DNA from: CAKSQF01 sp051867915
Lineage (GTDB): Bacteria; Bacillota; Clostridia; Oscillospirales; CAG-272
DNA: 12,728 bases
Direction of reading: 5' to 3'
Assembly: GCA_051867915.1 (NCBI GenBank)
Contig: JBJDZJ010000101.1
Location: 1 to 12,728 of the forward strand
In this document: in pieces, positions 1 through 5,013 of the stretch
How positions within the stretch are numbered: position 1 is the stretch's first letter
Layout of the letters: each line of letters begins with the position of its first letter
Translations under genes and position numbers: made by a program
The notes under the pieces: model-generated
What the model was told of the DNA's origin: nothing
Databases searched by the model: none
The model's input: only the letters and a program-made list of their open reading frames with translations

Positions 1-20
1 AAAAAGTTACGCAACTACTT

Positions 21-67
21 GAGGAAGGGGAAAACCATCTCAAACGCCGAAGTTTTTCCCCTTCCTC
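21..67. repeat. 14-bp perfect inverted repeat at the window edge
   Basis: GAGGAAGGGGAAAA at 21-34 is the exact reverse complement of 54-67, with a 19-nt spacer. It would form a strong hairpin on either strand. No T run follows on either side, so it is not a classical intrinsic terminator. It lies downstream of the regulator gene that ends at 152 and may be a dispersed intergenic repeat or a boundary element. The pairing is seen directly; the role is unknown. Confidence 0.6.
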
Positions 68-130
68 CAGACCCCAACCCCTTTCCTTGGCTGGCGGTTT
101 TCGAAATTTATAGTTTATCAACACTCTGAA

Positions 131-147
131 GGGGGATTTTCTCCCCC
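131..147 (-). terminator. hairpin just downstream of the XRE regulator, possible terminator
   Basis: GGGGGA (131-136) and TCCCCC (142-147) form a 6-bp G/C-rich stem with a 5-nt loop, four bases past the regulator stop codon on the minus strand. On the minus strand the bases after the stem are TTCAGAGTGTT, which is a poor T tract. This is either a weak terminator or only a stabilising 3' hairpin. Confidence 0.4.
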
Positions 148-151
148 CTCA

Positions 152-1237
152 CTATTCGGATTTGTATTTTGAAAGAACCGCCATATATTCCGTATTATTC
201 AGCAATTCTGCGCGCCTGCCGCCTTTTGCATTCAAACGGTAATTCAACTCCCACTCCAAAGTATCGTCTTTTCTTTCAGTCATGCGTTTTTCGACATAGA
301 CGTGGAACAAAGGGGCATTTTCCTTTACACGCTCCGCAAGCTTTTGCGCAGTACAAAGGTTTTTATCCATTACTGCCGTTATCTGTGTGTCAGTTCCACC
401 GCGATACAAAAGATCATTTTCCATTCTGCCGAGGAAAGTTTTCGCAAGCATCAGAAAGAAGTCGTCACAGGTTACCTTGAATGCATTCAACATCAGTTCT
501 CCGTATTTCAAAGCTTTTTCGGTTTTCTGCTCCATAGACAGCGACGGGTCAAAAAATACGGTTCGTCCAAGCTTATCTGCAGCAAAATCGATCAGTTCAT
601 ACATGTTTTTACGGACATAAAAATAGTATTCGTCCGTATTCTTGGGAAAGAGCTGTTCACTTTTCTGCCCGCAGGCGTTGTACCAGTCTGTAAACTTGGT
701 TTTGTAAATGTCCAGAGCCGCCTCGGTCTTTCCTTCGGCATGAAGGATTTTCGCACGCATATTCCATGCGTCAAGACGAATTTCTTCGTCGGTACAGCCG
801 TCAAGAATCTTTTCGCAGATCGCAAGGAGTTCGTCCTTGTGGGCGATCAGCGCCGCAGGATCGTTGTCTGCCATACCGCCAACAACATTCCACATATAGC
901 AGTTCATTATTCGATAATCATTCGGATAGTTTCCGTATGCCGTTTTGATAATTTCACATGCCTTGTTATAATCACTCTCCCAATACTTCTTGTAAAGGTC
1001 AATGGCGTTGGCTATTTCTGCCTGAACCTTTTCTTTGTCGTAACCCATCAGCTCGTCAAGCGTTACTCCGAAATAGTATGCCAGCGGCTGCAAAAGCGTA
1101 ATGTCAGGATAGGTTTCTCCTCTCTCCCATTTACTGACCGCAGCACAGGTTACATTCATTGCAACGGAAAGCTGTTCCTGCGTGATATTTTTCGCATTGC
1201 GCAGGCGTTTGATATTTGCACTAATCCTCATTTTCAT
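152..1237 (-). CDS. XRE-family transcriptional regulator with long helical C-terminal region
   Basis: A 361-residue protein. Residues about 6-62 form a helix-turn-helix of the XRE/Cro-C1 type: LRNAKNITQEQLS, then AAVSKWERGETYPDITLL, then LAYYFGVTLDELM. This is the arrangement known to bind operator DNA as a dimer. The remaining roughly 300 residues have no motif I recognise beyond a mainly helical, tetratricopeptide-like texture; many clostridial regulators have such a sensory part. The ATG at 1237 is supported by AGGAGGA at 1244-1250, six bases upstream, and by a promoter further upstream. It is transcribed away from the dehydrogenase and the ilv-leu operon, so a role in controlling them is possible but not shown. 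The coding sequence appears richer in A+T than the operon, which may mean a different origin. The HTH call is firm; target and ligand are unknown. Confidence 0.88.
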   Translation of the reverse strand: MKMRISANIKRLRNAKNITQEQLSVAMNVTCAAVSKWERGETYPDITLLQPLAYYFGVTLDELMGYDKEKVQAEIANAIDLYKKYWESDYNKACEIIKTAYGNYPNDYRIMNCYMWNVVGGMADNDPAALIAHKDELLAICEKILDGCTDEEIRLDAWNMRAKILHAEGKTEAALDIYKTKFTDWYNACGQKSEQLFPKNTDEYYFYVRKNMYELIDFAADKLGRTVFFDPSLSMEQKTEKALKYGELMLNAFKVTCDDFFLMLAKTFLGRMENDLLYRGGTDTQITAVMDKNLCTAQKLAERVKENAPLFHVYVEKRMTERKDDTLEWELNYRLNAKGGRRAELLNNTEYMAVLSKYKSE

Positions 1238-1266
1238 GGTTAATCCTCCTAAAAGATAAACAGTAA

Positions 1267-1278
1267 GCCGACGTCTGC
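1267..1278. promoter_or_regulatory. near-palindrome at the regulator transcription start, possible operator
   Basis: GCCGACGTCTGC is a 12-bp palindrome except for one base pair (outer C versus T) around GACGTC. It lies about 10 bases past the minus-strand -10 box, where a self-binding regulator could block its own promoter. One short palindrome is weak evidence. Confidence 0.22.
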
Positions 1279-1288
1279 TTTCGTATGT

Positions 1289-1317
1289 ATTATATCAAAT
1301 ATTGTCTGCGTTGTAAA
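1289..1317 (-). promoter_or_regulatory. promoter of the XRE regulator
   Basis: On the minus strand TTTACA (1312-1317) and TATAAT (1289-1294) are separated by exactly 17 nt. TG lies one base before the -10, giving an extended -10 box. Transcription would start near 1282, leaving a leader of about 45 nt with the AGGAGGA ribosome binding site. Confidence 0.75.
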
Positions 1318-1339
1318 GGTAACGCCAGGAAAGATGTTA

Positions 1340-1576
1340 TTAACCAACAGTTGAAAAAAAGTAGCGATAAGACAGGACATAGCTTACCATAAACCTTCGA
1401 TGCTTGGAAAAAGACCCTTTCATCCGTTTGGCCATTGTTTCTCTAATATCAATACCAATGGCAGTATATGAGGCCGAATTACCCGGTGTAAATTTGCCCC
1501 TGCCTTTCCTGCCGCACTTGACATTTCCTCGTTTTTGTGCTATACTGACGGCAAAGAAACAGGATCGGAGAGGCAG
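1340..1576 (-). other. unexplained minus-strand open frame in the intergenic region
   Basis: One minus-strand frame is open for 78 codons, from 1576 to the TAA at 1340-1342. It contains protein-like stretches such as SIAQKRGNVK (read from the reverse of the dehydrogenase promoter) and GIDIRETMAKRMKG, then ends SYRYFFSTVG. The first ATG (1433-1435) would give only 31 residues, and I see no convincing ribosome binding site. It could be the tail of a decayed gene, part of a dispersed repeat, or chance. Its A+T-rich codons (GGT, ATT, GAT, AGA) differ from those of the operon. I do not recognise a domain. Confidence 0.3.
1518..1546 (+). promoter_or_regulatory. strong promoter of the short-chain dehydrogenase
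   Basis: TTGACA (1518-1523), a 17-nt spacer and TATACT (1541-1546), with TG two bases upstream of the -10. The -35 matches the sigma-A consensus perfectly and the -10 in five of six positions. Transcription would begin near 1553, about 25 nt before the start codon. Confidence 0.85.
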
Positions 1577-1578
1577 TC

Positions 1579-2307
1579 ATGAAATGTGTATGGATTACGG
1601 GTGCAACCGGCGGAATCGGACGGGCGTGCGCTCTGGCATTTGCCAAAGCGGGCTGGTCGGTCGGGATCGGCTGTCGGCAGGCAGAGAAAGGGACGGCACT
1701 GCTTTCGGAGATAGAACAATTGGGCGGAAGCGGGGTTCTCTGCCCCGGGGATGTCCGCCGGGCGGATGAGGTCCGTCGCTCACTGGAAGTCCTTCAAAAC
1801 ACCTTCGGCGATCCCGACGCCCTGATTACCTGTGCGGGAGTCGCCTATCAGAATCTTTTTCAGTACACCGACGAGGAAAACTACACCCGTCTGATGGACA
1901 CCAATGTCAAGGGCAGCTATCTTGCCATCAAAGAAGCACTGCCCGCCATGATCCGAAACGGGAGCGGCTCGATTGTCACCCTGTCCTCCATGTGGGGACA
2001 GGTGGGCGGCTCCTGTGAGGTGATCTATTCGGCATCCAAGGCGGCAATCATCGGCATGACCAAGGCCCTTGCCAAGGAGGTTGCGCCCTCGGGCATCCGG
2101 GTCAACTGCGTCAGTCCCGGCGTCATTCTCACCGATATGACCGCCCCTTTGGGAAAGGAAGTCCTGTCGGAGCTTGCCAATGAGACGCCTCTCGGCAAAA
2201 TCGGCTCGCCTTCTGATGTGGCAAATGCGGCTCTCTGGCTTTGCAGTGAGAATGCTTCCTTTATTACGGGGCAGATCATCGGCGTAAACGGCGGTTTCGT
2301 TGTATAA
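1579..2307 (+). CDS. FabG-like short-chain dehydrogenase, probably EF-P 5-aminopentanone reductase type
   Basis: A 242-residue classical SDR with a Rossmann fold, the usual length for the family. The cofactor loop TGATGGIG is at residues 7-14, and R33 after strand 2 favours NADPH. TCAG (84-87) takes the place of the common NNAG. The catalytic tetrad is N109, S137, Y150 and K154. The ATG at 1579 follows GGAGAGG (1567-1573), and the gene has its own strong promoter. SSMWGQVGGSCEVIYSASK (136-154) resembles, from memory, the clostridial and Bacillus YmfI group. That group reduces the 5-aminopentanone group on elongation factor P, which would make this a translation-related enzyme rather than a fatty-acid FabG. 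The alternative is 3-oxoacyl-ACP reductase. No EF-P or fab gene lies nearby to decide. SDR is certain; the substrate is a moderate inference. Confidence 0.9.
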   Translation: MKCVWITGATGGIGRACALAFAKAGWSVGIGCRQAEKGTALLSEIEQLGGSGVLCPGDVRRADEVRRSLEVLQNTFGDPDALITCAGVAYQNLFQYTDEENYTRLMDTNVKGSYLAIKEALPAMIRNGSGSIVTLSSMWGQVGGSCEVIYSASKAAIIGMTKALAKEVAPSGIRVNCVSPGVILTDMTAPLGKEVLSELANETPLGKIGSPSDVANAALWLCSENASFITGQIIGVNGGFVV

Positions 2308-2315
2308 AAAGGTCA

Positions 2316-2343
2316 ATCCGTTGGGATCATACTAATTTTTTTT
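2316..2343 (+). terminator. weak possible terminator after the dehydrogenase
   Basis: ATCC/GGAT (2316-2319 with 2324-2327) forms a 4-bp stem, followed after eight bases by a run of eight T (2336-2343). An A5 run just before could pair with the T run. The stem is poor, so read-through into the ilv leader is possible. The same T run may act as an A/T-rich UP element for the next promoter. Confidence 0.28.
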
Positions 2344-2373
2344 GTGCAATGCGACAAAATTTGCAAAAAGGTC

Positions 2374-2402
2374 TTGCAATTTACAAAGAACTGTGCTATA
2401 AT
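2374..2402 (+). promoter_or_regulatory. promoter of the ilv-leu operon
   Basis: TTGCAA (2374-2379), a 17-nt spacer and a perfect TATAAT (2397-2402). TG at 2394-2395 makes an extended -10 box. Transcription would start near 2409, some 300 nt before ilvB. TGCAA also occurs at 2345 and 2362 upstream, so the -35 may be overlapped by an operator. Confidence 0.85.
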
Positions 2403-2484
2403 TCCAGACAGTGATTTGAAGAAACGGTTTTCTCAAGCTTCGGCAAAAGAAAATCCGGCATTTTCCGAAGGAATGGTTACGGTT

Positions 2485-2568
2485 ATGAGCGCAAATAAGT
2501 TTTCCCCTTCTTGTTCCATTAACTCCATTCTGAACGGTGTCCTGCTGGCAGTCCTGTGTACAGCATAA
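2485..2568 (+). CDS. ilv-leu leader peptide (attenuator peptide)
   Basis: A 27-codon reading frame ending in TAA at 2566-2568. Residues 11-24 read SINSILNGVLLAVL. I12, I15, L16, V19, L20, L21, V23 and L24 are the three branched-chain amino acids made by the downstream operon. This enrichment at the end of a tiny frame, just ahead of a terminator, is the known signature of leader peptides that sense charged tRNA. The start is ATG 2485, with GAAGGA (2467-2472) 12 bases upstream. An in-frame ATG at 2473 directly abuts that site and is less likely. The stop codon sits three bases before the second arm of the control hairpin, as expected for a terminated ribosome that masks it. The peptide itself probably has no function after synthesis. 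I use no symbol because names such as ilvL and leuL belong to other species. Confidence 0.82.
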   Translation: MSANKFSPSCSINSILNGVLLAVLCTA

Positions 2569-2580
2569 ACGGATACCGTT
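2533..2580 (+). promoter_or_regulatory. leader hairpin over the control codons (1:2 helix)
   Basis: AACGGTGTCC (2533-2542) pairs with GGATACCGTT (2571-2580) over 10 bp with one G-U pair. TGCTG (2543-2547) then pairs directly with CAGCA (2561-2565), leaving a TAAAC bulge that holds most of the stop codon. The 5' arm lies inside the Ile/Leu/Val codons of the leader peptide, so a ribosome stalled there prevents this helix. Confidence 0.7.
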
Positions 2581-2648
2581 AAAAGTCATGCCTGAGTAAC
2601 CGATTCGATACATTGAATAATCGAGGTCTTACGGGAGCTTTTAACCGT
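2575..2648 (+). promoter_or_regulatory. candidate antiterminator helix
   Basis: ACCGTTAAAAG (2575-2585) can pair with CTTTTAACCGT (2638-2648): 10 of 11 positions match with a single C-C mismatch. The downstream strand covers the terminator loop and the first four bases of its 3' arm. The upstream strand overlaps the second arm of the 2533-2580 hairpin, so the two helices exclude each other. The helix is A/T-rich and its strength against the terminator was not calculated. Confidence 0.5.
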
Positions 2649-2660
2649 AAGACCTTTTTT
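2624..2660 (+). terminator. attenuator terminator before ilvB
   Basis: AGGTCTTACGG (2624-2634) and its exact complement at 2645-2655 form an 11-bp stem with a 10-nt loop, running into six T (2655-2660). It lies 52 nt before the ilvB start and after the promoter, so it must be bypassed for the operon to be expressed. Confidence 0.93.
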
Positions 2661-2712
2661 GGGTTCGGATTCTTTTTCCGGATTCATCACACAGAAAGGA
2701 CTGAGAAAGCAG

Positions 2713-4383
2713 ATGAAGATCAGTGGAGCGCAGATTTTAGTTGAAACCCTTATTGAACAGGGTACGGATGTGGTATTCGGATACCCCGGAGGTGCTGTTC
2801 TGGATCTGTACGATGCCCTCTACAAGGCATCCGACCGGATCAGACATATTATTTCAGCCCATGAGCAGGGCGCCGCTCACGCCGCCGACGGTTACGCAAG
2901 AGTCAGCGGAAAGGTGGGCGTCGTGATCGCCACCTCGGGTCCCGGCGCCACCAATCTGGTCACCGGCATTGCCAACGCCCACCTGGACAGCATCCCCATG
3001 GTTGCCATTACGGGAAATGTCTCCCACGCCATGATCGGCAGAGACTCCTTCCAGGAGGTCGACATTGTCGGCATTACCCTTCCCGTCACCAAGCACAATT
3101 TCCAGGTGGAGTCGGTGGAAAAGCTGGCGGACACCGTCCGAGAGGCCTTCCGGATTGCCAAGAGCGGCAGACCCGGTCCGGTTCTCATCGACATTCCCAA
3201 GGATGTCCAGGTCGGACTTTGCGAATACGAGCCCAAATCCCCGGTGGCACCCGAAAAATCGGTCTACGCCTATGAAAACGACATCGACCGTGCCGTACGG
3301 ATGATCGAGGAGTCGGAGCGTCCCTATATTTACTGCGGAGGCGGCGTCCTGACAGCCGACGCAGGGGAAGAAATTCTGGCGCTTGCCGACACCATCGACG
3401 CCCCCATCGGCATGACCATGATGGGTCTGTCTTCCATCCCCGAGTCCTGCGGCAGACTGCTGGGAATGTCGGGTATGCACGGACACTACACCTCCACCAA
3501 GGCCATGTACGAGGCGGACCTGATTCTGGCTCTGGGTGTCCGATTCTCCGACCGTGCAACCGGCAACAAGAAAAAATTTGCAAACGGAGCGAAGATCATC
3601 CATATTGATGTGGATCCCGCCGAGATCGACAAAAACATCCCCGCCCATCTGGGCATCTCCGCCAATCTGAAGGATACGGTGGCAAGGATTCTGGAGAAAA
3701 CCTTCCCGAAAACCCATCCCGAGTGGCAGAAAAAGATCGCCGAGTGGAAGGAATACGAATACCGCAACTCCTACATCGCCGTAGGAAAGCTCCATCCCTA
3801 TCTGATTATCGACAAGGTCATGGAACACACCCAAGCCGACACCCCCATCGCCACCGATGTGGGACAGCATCAGATGTGGGTTGCTCAGCACTACCGCTTT
3901 GAAGGAAAGCGCACCCTTATCACCAGTGGCGGTCTGGGTACCATGGGATTCGGTATGGGCGGCGCCATCGGCAGCGCAGTGGCTTCCGGAAAACGGACGG
4001 TTCTGTTCACGGGTGACGGCAGCTTCGGAATGAATCTCAACGAAATGGCGACCGCCGTTTCGGAAAAGCTGCCCATCGTCATCGTCCTGTTCAACAACGG
4101 CGTTCTGGGCATGGTTCGCCAGTGGCAGAACCTGTTCTACGGAAAGCGGTTCTCCCAGACCACGCTGGATCGGAAAACCGATTTTGTGAAGCTGGCAGAG
4201 GCGTTCGGTGCCAAGGGACTTTCCGCCGACGACGAGGACAGTCTGAAGGCGGCACTGAACGAGGCCTTTTCCACCGACGGTCCGGTTCTTATCGACTGCA
4301 AGGTTGACAAGGACGAAATGGTCTTCCCCATGATTCCCGCAGGCGGCACCATCACCGATCTGCTGGTAAATCTGAAAAACTGA
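2713..4383 (+). CDS. ilvB: acetohydroxyacid synthase, catalytic (large) subunit
   Basis: A 556-residue ThDP-dependent enzyme that condenses two pyruvates to 2-acetolactate, or pyruvate with 2-oxobutyrate to 2-aceto-2-hydroxybutyrate. This is the first common step of branched-chain amino acid synthesis. The N-terminal ThDP pyrimidine domain holds GYPGG (23-27) and catalytic E51 in SAHEQGAAHAADGYARVSG. A central FAD-binding-type domain follows. The C-terminal domain has the ThDP/Mg motif, GDGS (434-437) to NN (461-462), then GMVRQWQ, matching the family. The ATG at 2713 has AGAAAGGA (2693-2700) 12 bases upstream. An in-frame TTG at 2659 would add 18 residues but lies in the terminator T run, so I reject it. 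It heads the operon and is followed after 30 nt by its regulatory subunit. Length and motifs support a complete, active gene. Confidence 0.97.
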   Translation: MKISGAQILVETLIEQGTDVVFGYPGGAVLDLYDALYKASDRIRHIISAHEQGAAHAADGYARVSGKVGVVIATSGPGATNLVTGIANAHLDSIPMVAITGNVSHAMIGRDSFQEVDIVGITLPVTKHNFQVESVEKLADTVREAFRIAKSGRPGPVLIDIPKDVQVGLCEYEPKSPVAPEKSVYAYENDIDRAVRMIEESERPYIYCGGGVLTADAGEEILALADTIDAPIGMTMMGLSSIPESCGRLLGMSGMHGHYTSTKAMYEADLILALGVRFSDRATGNKKKFANGAKIIHIDVDPAEIDKNIPAHLGISANLKDTVARILEKTFPKTHPEWQKKIAEWKEYEYRNSYIAVGKLHPYLIIDKVMEHTQADTPIATDVGQHQMWVAQHYRFEGKRTLITSGGLGTMGFGMGGAIGSAVASGKRTVLFTGDGSFGMNLNEMATAVSEKLPIVIVLFNNGVLGMVRQWQNLFYGKRFSQTTLDRKTDFVKLAEAFGAKGLSADDEDSLKAALNEAFSTDGPVLIDCKVDKDEMVFPMIPAGGTITDLLVNLKN

Positions 4384-4413
4384 CAGACACTGGCGAAAGG
4401 AGGAGAGCAGAAA

Positions 4414-4914
4414 ATGCAGAAATATATCATTGCGGTTCTCGTATCCAACACATCCGGCGTTCTGACCCGTGTGTCCAGCCTGTTTACCCGACGGGGCTTC
4501 AACATCGACTCGCTGACCGTGGGCAGAACCGAGAATCCCGACTACTCCCGCATGACGATCACCTTTTCGGGAGACGAATACGACCGATCCCAGGTACTCA
4601 AGCAGCTTGCCAAGCTTCACGATGTGAAGGTCATCAAGGAAATGCTTCCCGATAAGGCGTTTGCCAGAGAACTGGTCATTATGAAAGTTTCCACCGACGG
4701 ATCCAGCGCCCGGGACGAGGTCTTTGCCGCGATTTCCGCCTACAAGGCCAAACAGCTGGATTACACCGCCAAGGCCATCAGCGTGGAACTGACCGGAGAA
4801 TCGGGCAAGATCGACGCCTTCATTGAGGAGATGCGTCCCTACGGCATTCTGGAGCTGTGCCGCACCGGTACGGTCGCCATGGACCGGGGTCTTACCAGAC
4901 TGTGTCTTGAATAA
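4414..4914 (+). CDS. ilvN: acetohydroxyacid synthase, regulatory (small) subunit
   Basis: A 166-residue partner of IlvB that raises its activity and gives feedback inhibition by valine or other branched-chain amino acids in known systems. Residues about 3-78 form an ACT domain: YIIAVLVSNTSGVLTRVSSLF, then GFNIDSLTVG. The second half (about 80-166) is the usual C-terminal domain of long small subunits (IlvH-like length, rather than the short E. coli IlvN). The start is clear: ATG 4414 follows the near-perfect AAAGGAGG at 4396-4403. It lies 30 nt after ilvB in the same operon. The name ilvH would be equally valid; ilvN is used for the Firmicutes gene order. Confidence 0.96.
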   Translation: MQKYIIAVLVSNTSGVLTRVSSLFTRRGFNIDSLTVGRTENPDYSRMTITFSGDEYDRSQVLKQLAKLHDVKVIKEMLPDKAFARELVIMKVSTDGSSARDEVFAAISAYKAKQLDYTAKAISVELTGESGKIDAFIEEMRPYGILELCRTGTVAMDRGLTRLCLE

Positions 4915-4936
4915 GGCGCAGAATACCTTTTTGATA

Positions 4937-4957
4937 AATCCGCCCGCCGTGCGGATT
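4937..4957 (+). other. small hairpin between ilvN and ilvC
   Basis: AATCCGC (4937-4943) pairs with GCGGATT (4951-4957) with a 7-nt loop. No T run follows, so it is not a terminator. It may mark an RNA processing point ahead of ilvC. The rest of this 99-nt gap is A/T-rich up to AAAGGAGA at 4998-5005, which suits efficient ilvC translation. Confidence 0.4.
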
Positions 4958-5013
4958 CCCCATCGGCAGACGAGTTTAGAAATAGAAAATTATTTTTAAA
5001 GGAGAACAAAAAA

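Larger units (their letters stand above)
2409..2660 (+). promoter_or_regulatory. ilv-leu leader RNA with ribosome-mediated attenuator
   Basis: About 250 nt between the predicted transcription start and the end of the terminator T run. In order it holds a 5' hairpin (CTTCGG 2438-2443 with CCGAAG 2465-2470, plus AAAAT/ATTTT inside), the leader peptide gene (2485-2568), a hairpin over the control codons (2533-2580), a candidate antiterminator (2575-2585 with 2638-2648) and an intrinsic terminator (2624-2660). The model is as follows. Stalling at Ile/Leu/Val codons breaks the control-codon hairpin and frees 2571-2585 to pair with the terminator loop and inner 3' arm, so transcription continues. 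Fast translation to the stop codon lets the ribosome cover 2571-2580, and the terminator forms. Pairings are read directly; the switching is inferred. Confidence 0.8.

Noticed and set aside
302..1243. 313-codon plus-strand frame opposite the XRE regulator
   Set aside because: The minus-strand product has a clear HTH domain, a ribosome site and a promoter; the plus-strand product has none.
2344..2568. 74-residue version of the leader frame starting upstream of the promoter
   Set aside because: Its start lies before the -10 box and would not be in the transcript; only the end, from 2485, makes sense as the leader peptide.
2409..2660. T-box riboswitch for Leu/Ile upstream of ilvB
   Set aside because: Expected from the host group, but the conserved GGGTGGNACCGCG-like core is absent before the terminator and the leader is short. 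The Ile/Leu/Val-rich frame explains the terminator better. A covariance search would settle it.
2659..2712. 18-residue N-terminal extension of ilvB from TTG 2659
   Set aside because: The start would fall in the T run of the terminator without a ribosome site; ATG 2713 gives the normal N-terminus.
2854..4620. 588-codon minus-strand frame across ilvB and ilvN
   Set aside because: A shadow of the biased codon use in the real genes; low-complexity G/H/D/V-rich product with no recognisable domain.
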